From assembly GCA_029259845.1 (NCBI GenBank), contig JAJDEI010000107.1, positions 1 through 64,000 on the forward strand: DNA of 64,000 nucleotides. The letters run 5' to 3'. The first letter of the stretch is position 1, and each line of letters opens with the position of its first letter. The DNA comes from Planctomycetaceae bacterium. GTDB taxonomy: Bacteria > Planctomycetota > Planctomycetia > Planctomycetales > Planctomycetaceae. Shown here in pieces: positions 20,405 through 28,253 of this stretch. The notes beneath the pieces are model-generated. The model made no database searches and had not been told where the DNA came from. It worked only from the letters and a program-made list of their open reading frames with translations. The position numbers and the translations under genes are program-made.

Positions 20405-22237
20405 ATGTTCACCGATGGTGCGAAACCGCAAGCGATGCCCGTGGCTGGCTCACGTTCCAGGACGCCCGCTCGGGTCCGATGGGCGGTTGCCGGGCTGTTG
20501 GCCATTCACGCGGGGCTGCTGGTGAATCTGGCGGTGCGGTACAGTCCGACGGTCGACGAAGTGGGGCATCTGCCGGCGGGGTTGTACACGTGGGAATTCG
20601 GTCGGTTCGACCTGTTTCGGGTCAATCCCCCACTGGTGAGGACCATTGCCGCGCTGCCGGTCTGGCTCGTTGGTCCGGAGTACGACTGGAGCAGTTATCG
20701 CGGGGGCCTGACGGCGCGGCCGGAGTGGCGTCTGGGCCGCGATCTGATGCGGGCGAACGGTGAGCGGTCCTTTCTTTACTTCACGTGGGCGCGGTGGATG
20801 CTGATTCCACTGAGCCTGCTGGGCGGCGTTGTCTGTCTCCTCTGGGCCCGGGATCTGTATGGCGACGCAGCCGGCCTGACGGCGCTGACACTGTGGTGCT
20901 TTTCGCCGACCGTTCTTGCTTACGGGTCGCTGATCACACCCGATCTCAGCGCGGCTGCGGTGGGGGTGACGGCCGCGTACTGCTTCTGGTGTTGGTTGCA
21001 CCGGCCGAGCGGCGTGAGGACGTTCATCGCGGGACTGACGTTGGGGCTCGCTGCGCTCACCAAAACGACGTGGATCATCCTATTCGCACTCTGGCCGCTG
21101 CTGTGGGCAACATGGATTGTGGTTGAAGGTCGAAGGTTGAAAGTCGGAGATCGAAGGTCGAAGGTCGATCCTCTCCACTCTCAACCCTCAACTCTCAACT
21201 CTCGACCGCAAAGCATCAACCAACTCGCCAAGCTCGTGGGAATCATGGGGCTGTGGCTGTATGTCGTCAACGTTGGCTACGGGTTCAACGGGTCGTTTCA
21301 ACGCCTGGGGGACTATCACTTCGTCAGCCTCACGTTGAGCGGGGAGGAGTTTCGGAGTGGCGCGACGGAAGTCGGGAGCAACCGGTTCGTGGGGACTCCG
21401 CTGGAGCGGGTGCCCGTTCCGGTACCGCGGGATTTTGTGACCGGGATCGATCTGCAGAAGTGGGACTTCGAGAAGGGGAAGTGGTCGTATCTGCGTGGGG
21501 AGTGGAAGCGTGGCGGCTGGTGGTGGTACTACCTGTACGCGGCGGCGGTGAAGGAGCCGCTGGGGACGTGGTGCCTGTTGGGACTGGCGGCGGTGGCAGC
21601 GTGGAGGGTTCCCCGCACGGGGGGAGACTGGCGTGACACGCTGGTGTTGTTGACGCCGGGGTTGGTGCTGTTCGTGCTGGTCAGTTCGCAGACCGGGTTC
21701 AATCGCTACTTGCGGTACGTGCTGCCGGCGTTTCCGTTTGTGTTCATCGGGGCGTCGCAGGCGGTCCGACTTGTGGAGCGGGCGAGTTTTCGTTGGGTGT
21801 TGCCGGTGGGCGGGGCGCTGGCCTGGTCGGTGGCGAGCAGCCTGTGGGTGTATCCGCACAGCCTGTCATACTTCAACGAAGCGGCGGGCGGACCGGCACA
21901 CGGGCACGAGCATCTCGTTGACGCCAATGTCGATTGGGGGCAAAGCCTGTTCGAGCTGCGGGACTGGCTCACAGCGCATCCGGAGGCAGCTCCGGTCGGG
22001 GTGGCGTGCCAAGCATTTGTGCCACTGGAGGTGCTCGGACTGGAGTTCGCACCTGTGCCGGATGTGCCGCAGCCGGGGTGGTTCGTCGTCAGCCGCCATG
22101 ATCGGCATCGGCGGTCGGGGGAGTATGACTGGTTCGCAGAGTTGTCACCGGTGGAGAGCATCGGGGGAACGATGGACGTGTATCATGTGACGCCGCAGGA
22201 CGCGGAGCGGGTTCGTCGAGTGTTGGGTGTGCGATGA
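20405..22237 (+). CDS. PMT/GT39-type membrane glycosyltransferase with repeat insertion
   Basis: A 610-residue multi-spanning membrane protein of the dolichyl-phosphate-mannose mannosyltransferase-like (GT-C) group. The first helix (VRWAVAGLLAIHAGLLVNLAV) is followed by the periplasmic-loop acidic motif SPTVDEVGHLPAGLYTWEFG with NPPLVR, then about ten more hydrophobic helices and a C-terminal soluble part including DANVDWGQSLFELRDWL. Members transfer sugars from polyprenyl phosphate to proteins or lipids on the outer face of the membrane. Residues about 240-269 are encoded by a heptad repeat with inverted arms, placed between two helices (after ATWIVVEG). The ATG at 20405 is taken; 20435 is an alternative. 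Confidence 0.82.
   Translation: MFTDGAKPQAMPVAGSRSRTPARVRWAVAGLLAIHAGLLVNLAVRYSPTVDEVGHLPAGLYTWEFGRFDLFRVNPPLVRTIAALPVWLVGPEYDWSSYRGGLTARPEWRLGRDLMRANGERSFLYFTWARWMLIPLSLLGGVVCLLWARDLYGDAAGLTALTLWCFSPTVLAYGSLITPDLSAAAVGVTAAYCFWCWLHRPSGVRTFIAGLTLGLAALTKTTWIILFALWPLLWATWIVVEGRRLKVGDRRSKVDPLHSQPSTLNSRPQSINQLAKLVGIMGLWLYVVNVGYGFNGSFQRLGDYHFVSLTLSGEEFRSGATEVGSNRFVGTPLERVPVPVPRDFVTGIDLQKWDFEKGKWSYLRGEWKRGGWWWYYLYAAAVKEPLGTWCLLGLAAVAAWRVPRTGGDWRDTLVLLTPGLVLFVLVSSQTGFNRYLRYVLPAFPFVFIGASQAVRLVERASFRWVLPVGGALAWSVASSLWVYPHSLSYFNEAAGGPAHGHEHLVDANVDWGQSLFELRDWLTAHPEAAPVGVACQAFVPLEVLGLEFAPVPDVPQPGWFVVSRHDRHRRSGEYDWFAELSPVESIGGTMDVYHVTPQDAERVRRVLGVR
21121..21207. repeat. Heptad inverted repeat inside the glycosyltransferase gene
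   Basis: The left arm repeats GAAGGTC/GAAGGTT-type units (21125-21168) and the right arm repeats CTCTCAA/CCTCAAC units (21175-21204). Both arms read through in frame (RRSKV and QPSTLNS). Confidence 0.8.
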
Positions 22238-22258
22238 CGATCAGATATTTGCACCGCA

Positions 22259-22293
22259 CGTTTAGCCGCACATTGCAAATGTGCGGCTAAACG
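22259..22293. repeat. Palindromic dispersed repeat TTTAGCCGCACATT, copy 1
   Basis: Arms of 16 bp, CGTTTAGCCGCACATT and its complement, around a 3-base centre. It is intergenic between the glycosyltransferase and the FGase-like gene. Other copies are at 31479 and 54582. Confidence 0.9.
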
Positions 22294-22396
22294 TGAAACG
22301 TGCGGCGAAACGGCTGCTGGACGTGACGATGTGGATCGGGGATACTGGACGAGCGATGCGACTCTCACGTTCATGACCGGTCAAAACGAGGCTTCG

Positions 22397-23728
22397 ATGG
22401 ACAAATTGCGAATACTGGCGATGCTGCTCATCGGCGTGACGACGGTCCCTCTGTTGGGGACGCCGGTTGCTGCGGCCGAGGAGCCGCTTCGCGAAGACCG
22501 GCTGATGATCGCATCGCCGGGGGAGTTGCCGGTGCTGATCACCGCTCCGCATGGGGGAACGACGGGGATTGCCGGTGTGCCGGTCCGTGAGGTTCGGCAG
22601 GGCGAGCGGGTGACTTTGCGTCGGGATGAACTGACGAACCGGCTGGCGATGCACATGGCTGACGAGTTGGAGCGGCGGCTCGGCAAGCGGCCGTACTTGG
22701 TCGTCGCCGAGTTTTCGCGGAAGTCACTGGACGCCAATCGGCCCGAAGCGACGGCGTACCAGCATCGGGCGGCAGCGGCTCATTACCAGGACTACCATGG
22801 CGAGATTTCGCGGTTCACGGAGGAGATTCGCAAGAAATGGGGACACGGACTGTTGCTCGACCTGCACGCCCAGTGGCAACGTCCGGAGGCGATCATGCGC
22901 GGGACCCGCGATGGGCACACGGTGAGTGGACTGCTGAAACGCCGCGGCTGGGAGGGGTTGCTTGGCCGGGAGAGTCTGCTCGGCTCGCTGCGGGCGTCTG
23001 GTGTCGATCTGTTTCCACCGCCGGGAGAAAGCGAGGGGCGATGGACGCATATCGGCAGCTTTACCGTGGTGACACACGGCCGGGACGGCATCGACGGGTT
23101 GCAATTGGAGATCGGCAGCGGCCTGTGCGACAGCGAAAACGACGTGCAGCAACTGGCCCGGCAACTCGCTGTCGGAATTGAGACGCATCTCAAGGCGGAG
23201 CAGCAACTCCCGTCCGTTGACGGCGGGGATGAGGATGCTGCGTTGACAGCGCTGGTTGGCCCAAAAGAGGACGAGCCGGCGACCTCGGGTTCAGATGATT
23301 CTGAGCCTGCCGGTTCCCTCAACGAGGCCGAACAGGCATTTGTTGATCTGCTGGCGAACTGCGTGCTCGTCGGCCGGTTCTCGATTGACGGGACCAATCC
23401 GGGGACTGCGAACCCTGAGCGGTACGCCATCACGAAGGTCACCAAGACGGGAGGCGATAACTGGATCGTCGAGGCACGCATCACTTATGGCCAAGTCGAT
23501 ATTCCGGTGCCCGTGCCGGTCAAGGTGCATTGGGCGGGCGATACGCCGGTGATCTCTCTGACCGACCTCAAAATCCCCGGCCTGGGTGAGGGCTTTACGA
23601 CGCGCGTGCTGTTTTACAAGGACCGCTATGCCGGCTCCTGGTATCACGGCAAAGTCGGCGGCCATATGTGGGGCAGGATCGAACAGGGGGAGCGGCCCTC
23701 GACGGACGGCACGGAGCCGGGTCCATGA
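22397..23728 (+). CDS. Exported N-formylglutamate amidohydrolase-like protein with unknown C-terminal domain
   Basis: A 443-residue protein with a signal peptide (MDKLRILAMLLIGVTTVPLL then AVAAAEEP). Residues about 30-265 fit the N-formylglutamate amidohydrolase (FGase) family: ITAPHGG, VAEFSRKSLDANRPE, HGLLLDLHAQ, HIGSFTVVTHG and LQLEIGSGL, which include probable zinc ligands. These enzymes hydrolyse N-formyl amino acids or related amides. After an acidic linker (residues about 275-310) comes a domain of about 130 residues (EAEQAFVDLLANCVLVGRFS ... FYKDRYAGSWYHGKVGGHMWG) that I cannot name. The start at 22397 is chosen for the signal peptide. Export makes a histidine-degradation role unlikely. 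Confidence 0.75.
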   Translation: MDKLRILAMLLIGVTTVPLLGTPVAAAEEPLREDRLMIASPGELPVLITAPHGGTTGIAGVPVREVRQGERVTLRRDELTNRLAMHMADELERRLGKRPYLVVAEFSRKSLDANRPEATAYQHRAAAAHYQDYHGEISRFTEEIRKKWGHGLLLDLHAQWQRPEAIMRGTRDGHTVSGLLKRRGWEGLLGRESLLGSLRASGVDLFPPPGESEGRWTHIGSFTVVTHGRDGIDGLQLEIGSGLCDSENDVQQLARQLAVGIETHLKAEQQLPSVDGGDEDAALTALVGPKEDEPATSGSDDSEPAGSLNEAEQAFVDLLANCVLVGRFSIDGTNPGTANPERYAITKVTKTGGDNWIVEARITYGQVDIPVPVPVKVHWAGDTPVISLTDLKIPGLGEGFTTRVLFYKDRYAGSWYHGKVGGHMWGRIEQGERPSTDGTEPGP

Positions 23729-23830
23729 TCCGGCACGCTCTCCTTTCCTGTTGTCTGGGCTCAGTTACCAGAACTTGGTTGTCAGGGCGGGTCATGCCGT
23801 CGACGGACCCCCGTTACGGATGCGTTTGAA

Positions 23831-24994
23831 ATGGCCGCGCTGATTCTTCTGGCGGGACTGATCGTCCTCACTGTGGGTGCGGAACTGCTGATTCGCAGTG
23901 CCGTGAAGCTGTCGCTGGCGGCGCGGGTCTCCCCACTCGTCATTGGGTTGACGGTCGTCGCCTTCGGGACGAGTGCGCCGGAGATGTCCGTGGGCATCCA
24001 GTCGGCGTGGCGGGGGCAGCCGGACCTGACGGTGGGCAACGTGATTGGCAGCAACATCTTTAACGTGTTGGTGGTCCTGGGGTTATCCGCGACGATCGTT
24101 CCGCTCATCGTGTCGCAGAAGGTGGTCCGGTTTGACGTTCCGGTGATGATTCTGTTGTCGCTGCTGTTCTACGGACTGGCACTTGACGGAGCGATCGGAC
24201 GGATTGACGGAATGCTGTTGTTCGGCCTGTTGGTGGCTTACCTGACGTTTTCGATTGTCAAGAGCCGGGGCGAGTCGGCGTCGGTTCAGGAGGAATACAC
24301 ACAGGAATTCGGCGGCGACCACGTGCCGTCGACGGCCGTCGGATTGATTCTCTGGGGCGGTCTGGGGGTCGCCGGGTTGGGATTGCTCGTGCTGGGTACG
24401 CGTTGGTTTTGTGATGGTGCTGTCGAAATTGCCCGAGCGTTGGGGGTTTCGGAACTGGTGATCGGATTGACCGTGATCGCCATCGGGACGTCGCTGCCGG
24501 AAGTATTTACCTCGGTCGTGGCGGCGTGGAAGGGCGAGCGGGACATCGCAGTCGGGAACGTCGTGGGCAGCAACCTGTTCAACATTCTGGGCGTGATCGG
24601 GAGTGCGGCGGCGATCGCGCCGGACGGCGTGCCAGTCTCAGCTGCGGCCCTTCAATTCGATCTCCCAGTGATGATCGCTGCGACGGTCGTCTGTCTGCCG
24701 GTGTTTTTCACGGGGCATTTGATCGCCCGCTGGGAGGGGGTGCTGTTCCTGGGATACTATGTCGCCTACTTGGCCTTCTTGGTGATGGCGGCGACGAATT
24801 CGGCATGGTCCCGCACGGCGGCAGGTGTGATGTTGGGGTTCGTTGTCCCCTTGACGGTGATCACGCTGCTGGTCGGGGTCGTCCGCGGCCTGAAGGACAA
24901 TCCCCCCCCTCCGAGCGATGTGCCGCCGCCTGGTGATGGGCAGCGTCCTGCGAACTCGCCCGCTCTTGCGGAATCCTCACTTCCTGGCGATTGA
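23831..24994 (+). CDS. Calcium/sodium antiporter (CaCA family, YrbG-like)
   Basis: A 387-residue membrane exchanger with the two inverted alpha-repeats of the CaCA family: VAFGTSAPEMSVGIQSAW ... GNVIGSNIFN (residues about 37-78) and IAIGTSLPEVFTSVVAAW ... GNVVGSNLFN (about 217-257). These build the cation site. About ten transmembrane helices are visible, with a soluble loop (SRGESASVQEEYTQE) between the halves and a Pro-rich C-terminal tail. It exchanges Ca2+ for Na+ or H+ across the inner membrane. The ATG at 23831 opens directly on the first helix. Confidence 0.93.
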   Translation: MAALILLAGLIVLTVGAELLIRSAVKLSLAARVSPLVIGLTVVAFGTSAPEMSVGIQSAWRGQPDLTVGNVIGSNIFNVLVVLGLSATIVPLIVSQKVVRFDVPVMILLSLLFYGLALDGAIGRIDGMLLFGLLVAYLTFSIVKSRGESASVQEEYTQEFGGDHVPSTAVGLILWGGLGVAGLGLLVLGTRWFCDGAVEIARALGVSELVIGLTVIAIGTSLPEVFTSVVAAWKGERDIAVGNVVGSNLFNILGVIGSAAAIAPDGVPVSAAALQFDLPVMIAATVVCLPVFFTGHLIARWEGVLFLGYYVAYLAFLVMAATNSAWSRTAAGVMLGFVVPLTVITLLVGVVRGLKDNPPPPSDVPPPGDGQRPANSPALAESSLPGD

Positions 24995-25019
24995 TTCTTC
25001 GTGATCGAAAGTGTTTCCC

Positions 25020-26042
25020 ATGTTGCGGTCGGCGATACTGCGTTCGGCGTTCCTCTGTGTGGCGATTGGGATGACGTCCATGTTCTCAATCTCTCTCGCC
25101 GCTGATGGGCTACCGCGGTTGTCGGAGGTTCAGGTTGTCAGCACGGTTGACGGGGAAAAGCAGCCGGTCCGGTACTGGGCGCCGGAGTCGGCAAAGACGC
25201 AGCCGACGCCCGTGCTGGTCTCTCTGCACACCTGGAGCGGCGACTACACGCAGGACCGTTCGGAATGGCTGCGGGAGGCGGTCAAGCGCGGGTGGATTTA
25301 CGTGCAACCCAATTTTCGAGGCCGCAACGATCATCCGGAAGCCTGCGGGTCCGCTCTGGCGCGGCAGGACATCCTCGATGCGTTGGACTGGGCGATCGGA
25401 CAGTTCAAGGCGGACACCGCCCGCGTCTATCTGGCGGGGACTTCGGGCGGCGGACATATGAGCCTGTTGATGGCGGCGAGGCATCCGGAGCGGTTCTCGG
25501 CGGTCTCCGCCTGGGTGGGGATCAGCGATTTGGCCGACTGGTATCGGTTTCAATCGCCGGAGGGAAAACCGGGCAATTATGCGCGGATGGTCGCCGCCAG
25601 TTGTGGGGGGCCGCCTGGCGCCTCAGAGGAGGCCGACCGGGAGTATCGCGAGCGGTCGCCGATCCATTTCCTGCAAAACGCGGTCGGACTGCCGTTGGAC
25701 ATCAGCGCGGGTATCAACGATGGCAAGACCGGGTCCGTGCCGATCCACCATTCTCTGCGGGCATTCAACGTCGTCGCGGCGGCGGGCGGGCACGAGACCG
25801 TTCCGGAACCAACAATGGACGAGCTGTGGGACCAGGGCCGGTTGTCGTCGCCGCAACCGGGTGATGAGGCCGTCGATCCGACTTACGGGCGAGCCATTCT
25901 GCTCAGACGGTCGGCCGGCAAGGCCCGGGTGACGATCTTCGACGGGGGCCATGAGGACCTTCCCGGCGCAGCTTGCAACTGGCTGGCGACGCAGACGCGG
26001 CCAACCAGTCGTGGGACGGCGTCGAATCACCCGCACCGCTGA
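25020..26042 (+). CDS. Exported alpha/beta-hydrolase (prolyl oligopeptidase-like esterase)
   Basis: A 340-residue protein with a signal peptide (MLRSAILRSAFLCVAIGMTS then SISLAADG). The alpha/beta-hydrolase core has the nucleophile elbow GTSGGGHMSLLMAARHPE (Ser near residue 142), an oxyanion region (LHTWSGDY), FRGRNDHPEACGS and a late His in FDGGHEDLPGAA. It resembles dienelactone hydrolase/S9 peptidase-like esterases that planctomycetes secrete for polymer degradation. The substrate is unknown. The ATG at 25020 is preferred over an in-frame GTG at 25011. Confidence 0.8.
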   Translation: MLRSAILRSAFLCVAIGMTSMFSISLAADGLPRLSEVQVVSTVDGEKQPVRYWAPESAKTQPTPVLVSLHTWSGDYTQDRSEWLREAVKRGWIYVQPNFRGRNDHPEACGSALARQDILDALDWAIGQFKADTARVYLAGTSGGGHMSLLMAARHPERFSAVSAWVGISDLADWYRFQSPEGKPGNYARMVAASCGGPPGASEEADREYRERSPIHFLQNAVGLPLDISAGINDGKTGSVPIHHSLRAFNVVAAAGGHETVPEPTMDELWDQGRLSSPQPGDEAVDPTYGRAILLRRSAGKARVTIFDGGHEDLPGAACNWLATQTRPTSRGTASNHPHR

Positions 26043-26236
26043 GTCCGCTTCGTGCGAATCTGTTGTTCGGCTTCTCTTCCGAACAGGAAATCATCCCCCC
26101 CCCGGCACGGGTGCGTTTCGTCCGCAGACCCACTACAGTGTTCGCGCTGCCGGGCGGCTGTTGGTCTCTCGGAGAGTGAGTGACTGGCGAGATCTGCGCA
26201 GCATCAGGGTGAGTTTTCGGTCGAGGAGACGGACGG

Positions 26237-26515
26237 GTGGGCTTTCATAACATCTCGCAAGCCGGGGGCATCGGCCTTGCTGTGACGGGCCTGACGATCG
26301 TGTTTGCCGCATTGGTGCTGGTGAGTCTGTTCATCGCGGGGCTGCCGCGCGTATTGCCGCTGATTAATGCCCTCCTGCCGGTCGCAGAAGGCCACCACGG
26401 GGTTGCGACCTCTTTGGCGACATCGCCCACGGCTGCGTCTGTCGCGACGAACGCATTGAGTGACGAAGTTGTGGCGGCTATTGGCGTTGTGCTCCACAAG
26501 CGTCAGGCTGAGTGA
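26237..26515 (+). CDS. Sodium-pumping decarboxylase gamma subunit (OadG-like)
   Basis: A 92-residue protein with one N-terminal membrane helix (GIGLAVTGLTIVFAALVLVSLFI) and a short soluble tail. The GLAVTGLTIVFAALVLVSL pattern is typical of OadG, which holds the decarboxylase complex together. GTG start at 26237, with GAGGAG 8 bases upstream. The start of the oad operon; oadB follows after 22 bases. Confidence 0.85.
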   Translation: MGFHNISQAGGIGLAVTGLTIVFAALVLVSLFIAGLPRVLPLINALLPVAEGHHGVATSLATSPTAASVATNALSDEVVAAIGVVLHKRQAE

Positions 26516-26537
26516 CGAGCATTCCGGCCGCTTTTCA

Positions 26538-27752
26538 ATGGATTCAAACTGGCAGCTCCCCCCTCTTGACGCCTCGGCTCGCATGGACATCCTGGTCAAC
26601 TTTTTGAAGCACACCGGTTTTGCCCAGATGGAGTTGGGCAACGCGCTGATGATCGTGATTGGCTGCGTGTTCATCGGCCTGGCGATTCGCAAGGATTACG
26701 AGCCGCTGTTGCTGGTGCCGATCGGGATGGGCGTCATCGTCGGCAACATCCCGTATGTCGCGACGATGTCGCTGGGCGTGTACGACAGTTGGTTGCCCAT
26801 TGCAGAGGGAGGGAAGGGCAGCCTGCAGGGTGCCAGTGTGCTGTCGATTATCTACTTCGGCGTGAAGTACGGTCTGTTTCCGCCGCTGATCTTTCTTGGC
26901 ATCGGAGCGATGACCGACTTTTCGACGATGCTGTCGAACCCCAAACTGGTGCTCCTGGGGGCGGCGGCCCAAATCGGTGTTTTCCTCACGCTGCTGGGGG
27001 CGTTGTTTCTCGGCTTTACGCCGGAAGAGGCAGCTTCAATCGGCATTATTGGGGGAGCGGACGGGCCGACGGCCATCTTTCTGTCATCACAACTGGCTCC
27101 CGACTTGCTGGGAGCGATCGCCATCTCCGCGTATTCGTACATGGCGCTTGTGCCGGTGATTCAGCCGCCGATCATGAAGCTGCTGACGACCCGTGAGGAG
27201 CGGCTGATTCGCATGGCCCCTCCCCGGGAAGTGTCCCGCCGGGAGCGGATGATTTTCCCGGTGGCCGCGTTCCTCATTTGTGCGTTGATCGCCCCCGGCG
27301 CCCTGACACTGCTGGGCATGCTGTTCTTCGGCAACTTGCTGAAGGAATCGGGTGTGACGGAACGTCTCGCCGGGACGGCGCGGACCGCGCTGATCGACAT
27401 CGTCACGATCATGCTCGGGTTTGCCGTCGGCGCGAGCACGCAGGCGTCGATGTTTTTGCGAACCGACTCGCTGAAGATATTCGCTTTGGGTGCCGCATCT
27501 TTCGCCGTCGCGACTGCCGGGGGGGTGCTGTTCGCCAAGTTGATGAACCTGTTCCTGACGGAGAAGATCAACCCCCTGATCGGCGCCGCCGGTGTCTCGG
27601 CAGTGCCGGACTCAGCCCGCGTGGCCCAAATGGTCGGCCAACAGGAAGACCCTCACAACATGCTCCTGATGCACGCCATGGCCCCCAACGTCGCCGGCGT
27701 CATCGGCTCAGCGATCGCCGCGGGGGTGCTGTGGAGCGTGCTGGCCAAGTGA
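26538..27752 (+). CDS. Sodium ion-translocating decarboxylase beta subunit (OadB-like)
   Basis: A 404-residue integral membrane protein with about ten helices. OadB marks include [30 protein letters not shown] (the GA-TDF region with a Na+-binding Asp), [41 protein letters not shown] and AHDMAP-like [20 protein letters not shown] at the C-terminus. It couples decarboxylation of the carboxybiotin carrier to Na+ export. The ATG at 26538 is chosen; the longer frame from 26460 overlaps oadG. The alpha subunit is 500 bp downstream, separated by an inserted element. Confidence 0.92.
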   Translation: MDSNWQLPPLDASARMDILVNFLKHTGFAQMELGNALMIVIGCVFIGLAIRKDYEPLLLVPIGMGVIVGNIPYVATMSLGVYDSWLPIAEGGKGSLQGASVLSIIYFGVKYGLFPPLIFLGIGAMTDFSTMLSNPKLVLLGAAAQIGVFLTLLGALFLGFTPEEAASIGIIGGADGPTAIFLSSQLAPDLLGAIAISAYSYMALVPVIQPPIMKLLTTREERLIRMAPPREVSRRERMIFPVAAFLICALIAPGALTLLGMLFFGNLLKESGVTERLAGTARTALIDIVTIMLGFAVGASTQASMFLRTDSLKIFALGAASFAVATAGGVLFAKLMNLFLTEKINPLIGAAGVSAVPDSARVAQMVGQQEDPHNMLLMHAMAPNVAGVIGSAIAAGVLWSVLAK

Positions 27753-27760
27753 GGACGGGG

Positions 27761-28242
27761 TTCAACGCGGAGGCGCAGAGATCACGCGGAGAGTCGGTGA
27801 GGGAATTGGAGATGTTGGAAGAATCGGCACTCACAGAACAGGTGATCGGGGCGGTGATTGAGGTGCATCGGCATCTGGGGCCGGGATTATTGGAGTCGGC
27901 CTATCAGAAGTGCCTTGCGCGAGAACTTCGATTGCGGGACATGGAGTTTCAGACCGAAGTGGCATTGCCCGTAGAGTACAAAGACATGCGATTAGAGACG
28001 GGCTTTCGCCTCGATTTCCTCGTCGCCAGAAAAGTCATCATCGAGGTGAAGTCCGTCGAATCGGTTGGCCCGGTTCACGAAGCCCAACTCCTCACGTACC
28101 TCCGTCTCAGCGGTTGCCCCGTCGGCCTGCTCATCAACTTCAACGTTCCTGTCCTGAAGAACGGCATCATTCGCCGCGTGATGACCAGGAACCAATAACC
28201 TCTCCGCGGCCCTCCGCGTGATCTCTGCGCCTCCGCGTTCAA
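27761..28242. mobile_element. 472-bp transposon-like unit with 26-bp terminal inverted repeats
   Basis: Bases 27766-27791 (CGCGGAGGCGCAGAGATCAC plus GCGGAG) are the exact reverse complement of 28212-28237. The unit is flanked by TTCAA on both sides (27761-27765 and 28238-28242), as a target duplication would be. Its only gene is the GxxExxY protein. It separates oadB from oadA, which are normally adjacent. No transposase is present, so if mobile it needs help in trans or works through the nuclease-like protein. The GTTCAAC at the edges is nearly palindromic, so the flanking repeat could also belong to the terminal repeats. Confidence 0.65.
27812..28198 (+). CDS. GxxExxY protein (PD-(D/E)XK-like, PDDEXK_3)
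   Basis: A 128-residue protein of the GxxExxY family. It begins [20 protein letters not shown] and has the name motif [23 protein letters not shown]-(D/E)XK-like core follows: [19 protein letters not shown] with Asp, Glu and Lys in catalytic spacing, then [21 protein letters not shown]. The family is placed in the PD-(D/E)XK nuclease superfamily; activity is not established. GTG at 27797 is an alternative start. It is flanked by 26-bp inverted repeats inside the oad operon. In memory, this family is multicopy in planctomycetes and often near such cgcagag-type repeats, which I cannot verify here. Confidence 0.88.
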   Translation: MLEESALTEQVIGAVIEVHRHLGPGLLESAYQKCLARELRLRDMEFQTEVALPVEYKDMRLETGFRLDFLVARKVIIEVKSVESVGPVHEAQLLTYLRLSGCPVGLLINFNVPVLKNGIIRRVMTRNQ

Positions 28243-28253
28243 CGGGACGACCA

